A stretch of DNA of 64,000 nucleotides from Caecitellus pseudoparvulus (taxonomy: Eukaryota; Bigyra: Bicosoecida): the NCBI GenBank assembly GCA_965644315.1, contig CBFFRQ010000061.1, positions 1-64,000 on the forward strand, given 5' to 3'. The position numbers and the translations under genes were made by a program. The notes under the pieces are model-generated. The model did not search any database. It had not been told where the DNA came from and saw only the letters and a program-made list of their open reading frames with translations. This document shows positions 40,601-49,300 of this stretch, one piece after another. Position 1 is the stretch's first letter. Every line of letters starts with the position of its first letter.

Positions 40601-43413
40601 ACCAGCGGCTGGCCTGGGAGCAGCGAGACACCAGAGTCAGTTGCAGTGCCCACCTGCACCAGCTGCCCAGACGGCACAAAGTTCAGCAGTGCTGCTTCAA
40701 AGACTTCCCGATCATTGCCATGGACAGGCATGGTGTCGCCTGCCGGTGGCAAGGCGGGGAACTGGATGACCCCCGAAATGCCATTGCTCACAGTGGAGTG
40801 CAGGCTCGCAGCAAAGTCCGCGGCATTCGTGAAGCCGTTAAAGTCGCCGCGGCCCATCATGTCCGTGGCAGTGAAGGCAACATGCAAGAGGGAGTCTGCC
40901 GTGAGTGCAACTTGGAGCTTCTCTTGTGCTGTTCTTGGTGTGGTGGCGTTCAAGACACTGGCAGCGAAAACTCCGGCAGCCGGGACAACAGACACCTGCA
41001 AAGCCAACGCGCCTTCGAACGCCTGGAGGAAGTCCAGCTGTACAGCGTTTAGGACGTCAGGTGCAGTGAACAGCAGGCGAAAGGGGGTACGCGCAGCATC
41101 GCCCCAGCCGCTGCCGCTGGCTGCTTGGCCGAACAAGCCCACGCACGAAGCAGGCACAAGAACGACAGCAGTGAAGGCGTTTGACACACGTGCAGCGTCC
41201 ATACCAGAGCGCAGTGCAGCCGTTGCGTTCTGCAGGAATGTGTCCGTGGAGCAGGGGAACGTGTGCAGCTTGGAGGGAATGCCCACCGCAGTGGTCGCTT
41301 CTGCCAGCGCGATCGCGGCAGCGGCCTGGTCGTCATCAAACGCGTCCACGAACACATGCACCTCACGCACGGGGGAGGACAGGGATAGGTCAGAACTGAT
41401 GCGGCGCTGCATGGCCAGAACCGCTGCAGCCACGGCCGGCGCGGCCTGCACTTGCGTTCTTGCCATGCGTGCTACATGCGGCATGCTGGACCTGTTGCTG
41501 AGCAGGCGCCCGGAAGACGTCCAGGGCAGCAAAGGCACAGTGGAGGGCAAGGACAGCAGTGCGCCAGCAACTGCCAGTGCCGCATCCCCCCCTGCAGGCC
41601 CCACCACAGCGCTGAACGGAGGCGTCCCAGTGTCCAGGCGCAGCGCCGAGCTGACGGCAGTCGCGATCTGCTGTGCAGAGCTGCCCACTGGCATGGTGAC
41701 CGTGGACACCGCCAGCGACGTGTATGGAAGCAGGGCTGGATCTGAGTTGATAGCAGCGGTGGCTGCAGCGAGTGCATCTGCAGTGATGTCGCCGCTCCCG
41801 CCCTCAACCACTGCGAGCAGGCGCAGGGTGGGCGGCACACGTTGGGGGCCAAAGTGGATGGGCGTCGAGGAGTCGTTGAACCACCTCACGGCGCGCAGTT
41901 CCAATGTTAGTCCGCCATTCCAGCGGGCGCCGTTGTCATTCGTGACCTCCACCGTCATGGGCCCTGGCGGCAGCTCCGGGGTCACGCAGGAGAGGTGGGT
42001 GCGGTTCAAGACGCTGGCGGGCACGACCACTTCGCCCGCAAAGCGACACCCGAGCCCAAGACTCGGGTCTGAAAGTGTGATAATCTGACCATCTTCCGCA
42101 CTTTCCTCAGACCCTGCAGTTTCCACAGTTGCCTGCGCCAGCGTGTCCCCAACCGCCGGAATGCCGCTCACGTACAGCGGCAGCGCGGCGCCGATTCGCA
42201 CAGAGAGCAGCTCGGGGTTCAAAGCGCCACTTGGCGGACTGGAAATGTACCTGAGGCGCGCTGGCTCAAAGGAAAATGCCGCTTGCGCGGTAAAGGGTGC
42301 TACCGTCCCCCCCAAGGAAATGGACACATCTGCCTGCTCAGCAACTCCTCCAGGGGCCTCGCACGACACCCACGTAAAGTTGCAGGGGCGAGCACCCAGC
42401 TCTGCCTCCAAACTCGCCTCCAGCACTGCGCTTGCTGTCGAGTGCACTGCAGCACCAGTGCAGGGCCGCCCACCAATGCGGATCTCAGGCTGGCCGGAGG
42501 TCAAGTCCAGGCCACCCAACGCCAGCCACGCCGGACTGCCTGCGCGAGCTGGGAGCTCCAAGGGCCACGTATACAGCAGCGAGACCAGCGAGAACTGTGA
42601 AGCCCACGTGCTTGCAAGCTGACGTGCATCGTGTGTCGCGCGATCCAGCACGTTGCACTGCGCTGCTTGAGCTGGCGGCATCGAAGCTTGGCCTGGCACC
42701 TGAAAAGTGCGCAGCCGACTGGACAAGAAGAAGGGCAACGCAGCCCTCCGGGCGGTTTGGGATGTCAGCACCTTCAGCACGTCTCCTTGAGCAGCGGGAT
42801 CCTGGAAGGCCTGCCCGCCTGGCTCCAGCAACAGCTGCCCAGATTCTGCCAAAGCAGCTGACACGTTTTGCCTGACACCCTGCCCGGGAAGGAAGGCAGC
42901 TGTGAGCACGCCGTCACTGCTCACGAGGTCCTGCGTCGCCGCCTGCGTGTCCCAACCAGGAATGAAACATACAGGAATGTAGTGGTCCGCGCTCGGCACC
43001 TCGCGTGCAGGGCACGGCGAGCAGGTGGAGTGGTTGTACCCTGCCGGTGCCAGCAGAAGGGGTCGCTGAGCGACGCCAGACCGAGACACTTGCAGCGCTT
43101 GGGCCAGCACACCTGCCGCGTACAGCAAGGAGGCATTGGTGGGAGCAGGGCCTACAAAGGAAGACCCGTTCGTGGCCCAGATGCTAGGTTCAGACCCCAC
43201 GCCCAGCGCGAGGGGCGGCGCGGCGGTGTGGCGTGCCCACAGCTCCACTGCTCCCGAAACGCATGATTGCGCAGAAGCGACGGTGAGCTGACAGAAGGAT
43301 GGCAGTGGTGCTACAGCCGGTGGCAAGGAGTGCATGCACGGCTGGACAACCCTGCATGTGCCCAACCACAGCACCAGCAGCAGCCACAGCGTTGGGGCGG
43401 GTGTCCGGAGCAT
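31609..43413 (-). CDS. Giant PBP1-type receptor with polytopic membrane region
   Basis: 3,934 residues in one uninterrupted exon. The ATG at 43413 opens a signal peptide ('TLWLLLVLWLGTCRVV'). In order: a TIG-like segment (~residues 400-510, 'SCVTPELPPGPMTVEVTNDN'); two tandem ANF/PBP1 ligand-binding domains (~530-900 and ~1040-1420), the second with 'FPNFARVVPADTEQAASLSA' and 'LGWRHASLIGVTGDAYSEQL', close to class C GPCR and natriuretic receptors; a Cys-rich GCC2/GCC3 segment (~1440-1490); an EGF-like knot (~1795-1828); several transmembrane helices (~1830-2240); a very long Ser/Arg-rich cytosolic loop; and a second helix group (~3160-3490) with a Cys cluster (SSCCCCC). It probably senses small ligands at the cell surface. 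The membrane part does not look like a standard 7TM domain. Confidence 0.8.
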   Translation of the reverse strand: MLRTPAPTLWLLLVLWLGTCRVVQPCMHSLPPAVAPLPSFCQLTVASAQSCVSGAVELWARHTAAPPLALGVGSEPSIWATNGSSFVGPAPTNASLLYAAGVLAQALQVSRSGVAQRPLLLAPAGYNHSTCSPCPAREVPSADHYIPVCFIPGWDTQAATQDLVSSDGVLTAAFLPGQGVRQNVSAALAESGQLLLEPGGQAFQDPAAQGDVLKVLTSQTARRAALPFFLSSRLRTFQVPGQASMPPAQAAQCNVLDRATHDARQLASTWASQFSLVSLLYTWPLELPARAGSPAWLALGGLDLTSGQPEIRIGGRPCTGAAVHSTASAVLEASLEAELGARPCNFTWVSCEAPGGVAEQADVSISLGGTVAPFTAQAAFSFEPARLRYISSPPSGALNPELLSVRIGAALPLYVSGIPAVGDTLAQATVETAGSEESAEDGQIITLSDPSLGLGCRFAGEVVVPASVLNRTHLSCVTPELPPGPMTVEVTNDNGARWNGGLTLELRAVRWFNDSSTPIHFGPQRVPPTLRLLAVVEGGSGDITADALAAATAAINSDPALLPYTSLAVSTVTMPVGSSAQQIATAVSSALRLDTGTPPFSAVVGPAGGDAALAVAGALLSLPSTVPLLPWTSSGRLLSNRSSMPHVARMARTQVQAAPAVAAAVLAMQRRISSDLSLSSPVREVHVFVDAFDDDQAAAAIALAEATTAVGIPSKLHTFPCSTDTFLQNATAALRSGMDAARVSNAFTAVVLVPASCVGLFGQAASGSGWGDAARTPFRLLFTAPDVLNAVQLDFLQAFEGALALQVSVVPAAGVFAASVLNATTPRTAQEKLQVALTADSLLHVAFTATDMMGRGDFNGFTNAADFAASLHSTVSNGISGVIQFPALPPAGDTMPVHGNDREVFEAALLNFVPSGQLVQVGTATDSGVSLLPGQPLVLPPDGSAAYVTPPEVCALFLTRISSASEISTEVSRLLAGFVGLRTAVAQFPDVLSLNASLPGHTRLSLKALDVGGAATAAGKDPSAVISLLDSWWNLHGPGAGQSQAAPTPAIIGVRYSTVALEVEPWLRARIAGDAAAPGTVLLSGSASAPELSEVVSGASAFPNFARVVPADTEQAASLSAVLEQLGWRHASLIGVTGDAYSEQLVASIAASMAGAGQALVPADPTMIPASLVRDYLTSNNPSAAFTAAAADVANRLLSPLAQSGARVLVLCTTSSDALVVLEAGQIAGLTADAGYVWVSTDSVAQRVDAIVQQVPAAAELLDGSLGVSRSPAEGLEGLATFQADMLAEAKACAASGGSLPGLAFEQLPGRPTPASLQAVLATACASLASRLEGSSDPLAEGLVSATDSYMHDAVLLHASVVAGLLRDFQALPVPSAALMRRVTAPSGPDGVTGIVTVDPLDHSRAAVTFATLNVRVDASGSPVSATSVAVGITANAGAVQLTACPPGTSRAETAGDASICAACPEDTYKPTFGSEACTPCPSMLSGARLTTVGLTGATSLDQCLCPAVFFESAQAVWNSTSRAPELASRTDVVVTPVGGGAADCGLSAGFVTPGVTCSFSALQVVMLPPEPSDRTAAVLKAEYGGVYTCPETAASSADVNGRCVPFPVGAQPLNTAAANRPIAGQAVSSLVTEPGFFRMHAGACAVVACRNIDSCPGAAAPVPVCRLPTADLAGTAIAERLPVCDETTQYTADMAAMIRAVLRVYAAVPGALPASSLLPSSVALNVSGALQAGGTFLRARGSEAPLSGVSTWEFNGVRWVNARVKTSVTSLATTRRALSSAGAPLRMTLQVQPLCADDADGPLCDSCAPGFTDDGQGNCTKCAPLPLQILGAVAAVVILFLSIFLLTLTAIDIPSRQAMRRQVAWRLFVDWLQVQGLALSVLVVSGMTKAKSSHHSVTALGDMDSSPATDVGFIPAALLNVTADVDVSGDDGSASVSSSADLRVENDVMQLAGVSELATLVSGLVTSIGPSCLLEQGFGPSWLREAIIRLTTLLPAGLAILAGCLGLAAACVVVRGGPSVVAGDCAFHVRRRCQLLGLRCMYCCRRLGVCCTCFFARSSELLSCCARDNVPAPSPQAAGGAAWLRSRRVPAAQPSRRSSTSVALTRYAGQSEAVQEGERMAVAGVPRQPSHPRAQATVVLWPRSPWAQAVDATLLITVIGLYVVYPSVVVTLLSSFVCVLVPDGAGRGLPMLSAAATVSCDSELYERLSVWSLAALGVYVIGFPLVVMVLLYSLRRSLYMLDPLAAGTVDESLTPNTVPLERVLALLRAVMQRLAVAPGSLNREDVLRPEVFHAMVEVMLNVPLSQDPAQEEPEPPASAVDEAAARMKAKFGSGQQTNRPSIRRRSMWVAASMSGSISASSPHLHTSGPLKAKRQLGSTQFSSSRPARGSMLEQKGFHRASKILGSSGVLQAKQPHSSASGGMSDAALSRAALRAACIVSAVPAAFIDDVLDVLEYMRDGSRQGNLPTGRVPGFGDAYTRWSGKSPRGDGKAAADGFAYFDVTLYDVISAVQALPGSERDALQDGVEYVARVVKRRLDALQIVREAQQQWRRHSTLVQRNRAASKHAHPGSDGDMEGSATAWELDAGDVDTWIESDPDDSGDSSTLGSPRHRGHPSSKGSARSMMSSSHRSMKRVGSGRTPDSGSPRHRRGHRRHRSSMLTSHSDVFAAKMGQGALVADLLGSTSAADTRRLLEGLGMLQPGQTQPPSHTQRDGGDSVPNPLAQARSTVRSVSVSGPGPRSSGVEGSGPSGRSHSVFARPSMTGAPAPRVQETASPPDCGTSLVSGQGTADVGPMHTPSLSPSTADMVLPAAQAGLPQPDPARRIRSRSDGHWDGMPSQDEASGGSDADAGSVDLGGPRKRRSATSVSRADSRGGSASGRRKRRSGSSTSRDEAPAPRRRSQTTSAPRTRRVSSTPDLKGVMWADSVSTARSSEAAKTRRQSRRASLQRRASLLQVLDKAGPAGTNMLRELGSSVRGLALDGGSSAGGKADTGSAAGSGTTGSSGTALARMKRQSLLRAESSRALRLSPRGAPPQPEPAPESKAVPIASRADRAGHMRRPSFSGVPQHSMPSQGGPSSPRLHAGGSPRRNVLEVEQSAGRMPSDLPGGGVRQPPGSPSHGAGSGEAALRTAMDEVELDFLFAAWESVMQQLEDVTAVRVRWGFFYRHYTPGAAWYWGGITLLWKALIAVVATTVNFETVLVGNTISADLLRSVERGVFTSTTPGVLQLVGLRSLLLVFLISIMVSAISYLRPFVEVPTGGTERARRRALAAVQQTKLHAALGGGDASSAPRREAPSSRTRSASRSVRRLLSAAGSSTRDRSDTASTSLSVLTAASGLTAATGGSAETDTPGWMKKLPAGMRGQLADSVKPWYQRCSCRDAYNVVGRSSSNFRMEMGLTSTVLSLVLGNIYLNLVMRDANTSLTSSAGTGTLDTPGSRVVWAAAVRWALLVTLTLTALLLMLPYIHFLAIYRVLFVAVSSCCCCCRSKSDDASRGRSCCRSCKECCLGGVPRVARRVSRRMSQLLFRRGGAAAGGGGAQAAHRPTTGHERARGQAKSGGGGRSSVRSSSSVSSNSSRAPPPPPTARTPPPAPPSNSKGSVTIASPLAQAGAMRRSPSGSGSPRGAWGGALPAVPEDGPHDRKRRALGARPSVASARPSVASATQVIENPLLARKRASRLPDTGTSPADTPPTGGRSTAQVDVSPSPAPTPSPAPAPSRSAVDGYLELPPVQTSAAAPAARVSSFRSTASGGTPSSGQAPGTLLARLSITSQHSPIDLAASEPATRSSRGSVGHTRHPFLPDSDSVGSTPLALPWAKSSPPLSPAGGDQTLSLRPTRARRSLPSDGATDLPPARRAVSSVPSAGGTSGRPVLSPGTLPASGETPARGTFGHGPSKAARALRKGVSARRVSMAGARRVNGGWALSGDERSASDAER

Positions 43414-43539
43414 GCTGGCGTTGGCTCTTGCACATCGACTCACACGCAAGCCCTCTCGACTTGCAGTGCACACCTGCAAGAGGGACCTGAGCAGGGCCCC
43501 GCTGGCGTGGACTGCGAGGGTGAATTGTGCGCGGCGTGC

Positions 43540-46178
43540 TCACTTGCCGCCCTTCTTCCCCTTCTTCTCCTTCTTGTCGCCACCGCCCGCGGCCAGGCGC
43601 TTGGCTGTCGCAGCAGCTCGCCTGGCCTCCACTGTGGCGTGGTCCGTGCGGGTCAGCGCGCTGGACAGCTTGGACATGGCCTTCTCCTTGCCGGAGGGGA
43701 TGTTGAAGAGCAGCGCAGGCGCGAAGCTGCCGTCGTGGAGCACCTTGGGGGGGGTGTCCACCCGGAAGTACCCCCTGCGCTCCAGCTGCAAGATATCCCC
43801 TGCCTTGACGCTGGACAGGGCGGGCTCGCCCACTGCCTGCGTGTCGGCAATGCTCGCCGTGTTGAAGACGGTGGAGATGTCCTGCCCCTCCTCCAGGCGC
43901 TCCGCCGTCAGCAGCACGTCGAACTCGCGCAGGGTCAGCGGCACAGTGGTGGGCACAGCCGGCACCCACGTCAGCTTCTTGCTGGTGCTGCGGACATCCC
44001 CAGACGGGTTCAGCGTGGCCTTGACTGCAGTGACGTTCCCTGCGGGGTCCTTCTCAATGGACTCGACGATGGCGTTGCACCACTTCATGAGGGTGACCTC
44101 CTCTGCGCTTGCCAGCATCTCAGCGTCGTCGCGCTCCAGCCACACAGTGCTGGTGAAGGGCACAGACTTGGTGCCGACGTCGGCGTTCTTGGGGTGCAGA
44201 GGCACAGTGCGGTACGCCGCGGCAGAGGGCACCCCCTCTCCCTGCAGCTGCAGCATGACCTTGCCCTCGTCCGACACGGCCGTGAACCTGGGGCACACCT
44301 TGTCGATGACCTTCTTGTTCGTGGCCCACAGCTTGTCCCACTCCATGTCCGTGATGCGCTTGGAGGCGCCCTGGCTCAGGATGAACGTGCGCAGGGCATC
44401 CAGGGACACGCCCCGGCGCATGACGGCACGCACAGTGGGGAAGCGCGGGTCATCCCACCCGCTCACCATCTCATCGTCCACCAGCTTGTTCAGCTGGCGC
44501 TTGGAGAGGGCGGTGAACTGGAAGTTCATGCGCGCAAACTCCACCACGTGCACCTCCCGCACGCCCAGCAGCCGCGCGATCCAGGCATACTGCTCGTCGC
44601 GGTCCTTGTACTCTGTCGTACGCATGGCATGTGTGACGCCCTCCACCGCATCCACGATGGGGCAGGCGAAGTCGTACGTCGGGTACGCCTTGTACGTGGT
44701 GCCGGTGCGGTTGTGCGGCTCCTCCACGTGGCGGAACATGACGGGGTCCATGCAGCACTTGTTCTTGCTCTGGTAGTCCAGCTTCGCGCGCATGCACCAG
44801 CCACGCCCCTCCTCCACCTTGTTCAGCATGTCCTCGAACCGAGCCAGGTTCTCGTGCACTGGCGTCTCGCGGCGGGGGGAAGGCTGGAAGGTCTTGCGCT
44901 GCTCGAACATGGCGTCTGACGTGCTGTCATCCATGTACGCATTGCCCTCGTGCAGCATCTTGCGGGCGTAGGTGATGATGAGGGGGAAGAAGTCCGACGT
45001 GTGGCTGACCATGTCCGGCACGATGCCCAGCGTGGACAGGTCCTCGATGATGGCCTCTTCGAACTCAGCACGCTCCTTGCGGGGGTTCGTGTCGTCGAAT
45101 CGCAGCAGCAGCTTGCCCTTGTAGTGCCGTGCATAGAAGTTGTTCAGCATGGCCGCCTTGATGTGCCCCACGTGCAGGTACCCACTGGGCTCGGGCGGGA
45201 ACCGTGTCACCACCTGCCCCTCCACTGCGTCGGGCAGAGCAGGCATGCTCACTTGCTTGCTCACGACGATGGGCGGCAGCTTCTTGGCCTTGCCGCCCTT
45301 GCCCCCCCCCTTCTTACCCCCGCCGCTGCCACCAGCAACAGCACCACCCTTGCCACCCTTGGTCTGGGTCTGCTTCCCACCCTTGCCGCCCTTCCCGCCT
45401 GCGGCCTCCTTCCCACCTGCAGCTTTCTTGCCACCCTTGCCACCCTTGCCACCCTTGCCACCCTTGGGGCCGGCGGCTGCAGCCGCCTCAGCACCAGGGG
45501 CAGCGGCAGGAGCAGGAGCAGCCTCGGCGACCTGCAGCGCCTCGCACGCCTTCACAGGCACGTGGCTGGCAATGAGGGCAGAGTAGCGGGCCAGCGCAGA
45601 CAGCCCCTGCCCTGCTCCCGCCGCCCCAGCCAGGGCCACGGCAGCTGCCACATCCGCCAGGGTGAGGGAGAAGCCTGCGAGGTACGTGCGGTGCAAGAGG
45701 GCGGCGTCCAGGGCCTGGGCGCCTGAGGAGACGTCCAGAGGAAAGACGGCCTGGAAGAAGTCAAGGAACTGGTCCACCTGGGCAGGAGGGGGGGGTGTCA
45801 CGGGGCGTGCAAGGCGGGCAGGCAGCAAGCCAGCACCCGGCACGCCGCACCTCGCTGCTCTGCATGGCGTCTGTCCCCAGCAGGGCGACCTTGCCGGATT
45901 TCCGGACCAGGTAGCGTGCGATGGCGAAATCCCCAGAAATAGTGAACCTGCGTGCACGCCAAGCGAAGCGGTGGCGTGGCGCCCCTGTTCGTGCCAGTCC
46001 GCGCATGAGCAAAGACCGCAGTGTGCACCGCGACGCACCCAACTTCGCTGTCAGTCAGCACAGGCGCCTTGTCGGTGCTCTTGCCAGGCTTGAAGCTGAC
46101 CACCAAACCAGTCAGGCTGGCTGTCACGCATGCGACGAGGGGGGGCTGACGCCCCGAGTACTGCACAGTCAGGGTCAT
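43540..46178 (-). CDS. Glutamyl-tRNA synthetase, cytosolic
   Basis: Attaches glutamate to tRNA-Glu. Exons 46178-46039, 45947-45851 and 45777-43540 join across 91- and 73-bp introns into 824 residues. The joins restore 'TDSEVGFTISGDFAIARYL' and 'AMQSSEVDQFLDFF', completing an N-terminal GST-like domain that in other eukaryotes docks with partners such as Arc1/AIMP. A Gly/Lys-rich linker of about 65 residues follows. The catalytic core has 'TRFPPEPSGYLHVGHIKAAM' (HIGH), 'LLRFDDTNPRKE' and 'FTALSKRQLNKL' (KMSKS equivalent). Ser and the HIKAA context favour GluRS over GlnRS. The C-terminal beta-barrel anticodon-binding part is present and the protein ends in a Lys-rich tail. Its start lies 145 bp from the next gene's stop. 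Confidence 0.92.
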
Positions 46179-46323
46179 GGTGCGCCGGCGGCGGAAATTG
46201 GCCCGTCCACAGGCGGTTGGCTGTCCAGCTCACACAGGACAGGCAGTCACGGGGAGCGGCTGCAGGAGTCCAGGGTATGGTAGTGGAAAGTGGCGCGCTC
46301 TGGTCTGCATTTCAGACTGGGCC

Positions 46324-49300
46324 TCACAGGTCTGTCGAGAAAGGGTCCACGAAGCTGTCGCCGTCGCCTGGTCCCGCGTGCAAGTGGAATGACGCTTCAC
46401 TGTGCGCCTGGCCGCCGTGGCCCCACGCACTGCCCGCCCCCAACGAGGAGGCACCACCTCCCACCGATCCACTGCCCCCCATTCCCTTCGGCGGCAAGCC
46501 CTTCTCCAGTCGCGCCTTCCGGATGCGCTTGCCCCCGATACGGTCCATGCCTGCCGCAGACCCGACGCTGCGCAGCGTGAGGCCTTTGCGCCTGCCCCGC
46601 CTGCTCCCAGCACGTCGCGGCTTGCGTGACGCAGACGCAGACCGGTGCTCACCCTCCCACGCAGCCTTTGGCGCCAGTCTGGCCTCGCCCCCCCCACGCA
46701 CCATGGGGGTGGTGCTGGGCAGTGCCGAGGCTGGGCGGCGGCGCTTGGATGCCGCCAGACGCAGGCGAGCGTGCGACCCCCCCTGTCCCTTGGACGCCTG
46801 GCGCGGCACCGCCGAGGCTGGTCGGGGCCGCCTCCTCGCCTTGGCGGCCTGTGAACCGGCCTTGTCCGTGTGCAGGGGCGAGGAGGGGCGCAGCAGGTGC
46901 GTGGCGGGGGAGAACGCGCCGTCATCCTCCCAGCCTTCCTGCCGGGCTCCCTGCGCAGCCAGCATGTCCTGCAGAGCACTGTGCATCCCCTCTTCACCAC
47001 GTAGCTGTTGTGGGCTGGGAACATAGCCTGGTGGCAGGGCTTTGGCTGACCCTACCGTTGCGCTAGCGAGCAGACCACTGGAATGCTGTGGGTCGCCAGC
47101 CCGACGCCGCCGCCTGCGGGGGCCTGGTGAGGGCGCCTTTGCCGCAGGCTTGGACCATGGTGTGGATGTTGCTCCTTTTCGAGCCGCGATTCGTACCTGG
47201 GCATGGACTGTTTCAGCTTTGGGCGGCGTGCGGGGACCGGGGGCCGCCGCCACATCCCATGCCCGCACGGGGGGTGAGGAGGGGGGCAGCAACTGGGGCT
47301 CCCGGTGAGGTGAGGCGAGAGATGGCTGGTACGTGCCCACTTCCGACGAACCTGAGTCGCTGTGCTGGGACAGGGCAGAACCGCCCCCCCAAACCAGCTC
47401 AGGTGCGGACAGGTGGGGCGTGGAACTTCGCGTATGGCGCACTTGGCTGATTACGCCGCCCTTGCCAAGGAAGACGACGCCTGGGTCACAGTGTAGGGGG
47501 AGCGACGCGCATGCGAAGGACACGGGCAGAGCTGCGGCCTGCCTGCTGGCGAGGTCCGCTGGCCGGGCAGGCGGCAGCCCCCATGGCGTGGCGGCGTCGG
47601 CTTCAGGTGTCTGTGTGTCCACCACCAGGGAAGCTCCCCGAGCAGGCGCAGTCATGCCTGGTGGAGCAAAGGGGGTCTGTGCACCACGCTGCAGCTGGTG
47701 TCCGCCCGGTGACGGCAGTAGCTTGCCAGTGACTGAGCTGACCGTCAGCGGTGACCCCAGCGCGACCTGCTGAGCTGCGACCACCGTGCCTTGCAGCTGC
47801 AGTTGCAGGTGCAGGCTGCAAGCACAGTACCGATCGGCAGCCATGACAGGCGCCTCCCGCCCAAGGCTGTCTGAGAAGCCCCACACGACAGCAGACAGCG
47901 GGTGGCCTCGAGCTGTCGCGAGGTGAAAGGCACACTCAGCCACCGCCATCCACTCCAGGTAGCTCAGCCGCCCCGCGGCACTCTCCACGTATGCCCCCAT
48001 AAGACCGTTCAGAGCGGCATCTTGCAGCAGCCACCGAGCCATGAACCTGCGTGTTTCGATGCCGCTGCACAGGGACCCAAGCAAGTCAGCACGGGTGCAG
48101 GGTTGCCGAGTTGCCAGCAGTTTGCGCGTTTCGGCCAAGTACAACTGCCCCTCCTGCAGGAGCGTCGCCCGGAGCTCCCCAATGTCCACGTCACCTGTGA
48201 CGTTCGAGTCTGCCAGGTGGAACAGCTGCCGGAACAGCACCTGCCGCCTCAGCTGGCGGTGGCGGCTGTCACGTAGCGCGAGCGCAGGTGAGTGTGCAGT
48301 GGGCACGTCAAAGGGAACGAACATCTGCACGCCAGCACGCCTCGACAGGGCTGCCAGGACAGTGTCAGGAACAACTTGAGCCGGGACGCTGGCACGCCCG
48401 TCCTCTGCCACGGCGATGACGATGGGCAGCTTGTGCAGCAGCGGCACATCAAGCTTGCCCTCTTGCTCGGCACTGGCAGCTGCATGGCGCAGATCAGACA
48501 CCTCACGCGCCTGCAACGCGGCGCACAGGTCTCCCCAAGTCAGCCTGCGGTCGGACGGTCCGCTGAGCGGCAGTCGTGAGGAATCACGCACCTCCATCCC
48601 CTTCCCACCATGTGCCGCAGGCTCGAGCGTGCCGGTGCTGTCAGCCAGGGGCGTGTCTGTCGACTCGGGCACAGGTGGGAAGCCTGCCTTGCCGCTGAAG
48701 GGGCTGGGCATGCTGCTTTCCGCCAGTGGCGTGCGGGCACTACCAGCCGTGCTGCCCAGCCGGGCGTCGGACGGGGCACGCCCGCCACGCCCCTTTCGCC
48801 TGTTCCTGTCATGCTTGCTGCTGTGCAGCCCGAGTGCCTGCATGGCAGCCTGCACGACGACAGCCTGGCGGTCCACCTGCTCTGGCGGGCGCCAGTTGGA
48901 CTCCAGCAGCGCCGCGAGAGACAGCCAGATGCTTGGTGTGAGGCGGGCCCGGCCACCTGGCTTGAACGTGCCTTCCCGCAAAGCCTGCCGCACAACTGTC
49001 CACTTGGAGTCGGGGTGCAGCTCTGGGCGAAAGCCGTGCCGAGTGCCATGGCCGTCCTGGGGACTGGGCAGGCTCAGTGCGGAAGTGCTGACCTCCAGCT
49101 CGGAGGGGGCGTCAGGTCCGTGCTGGCGCGGTGGCGTGTCCACGCTGGCGCTGGGCCCTGTGCGGGACCTCACACTCATGAGTGGCACAGAGGAGTCTTC
49201 CTGGACCACTGACGACGCCCGCCGGCCGTCGCGCTTGCTGGAGCCAGGCTCACCGCCTCGTCGCAAGGAGCTGAGGAAGGTGGTCGCATTGCTGCCGCGG

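Noticed and set aside
43267-44919. 550-residue plus-strand open frame
   Set aside because: Antisense shadow of glutamyl-tRNA synthetase and the receptor start; the minus strand carries clear motifs.
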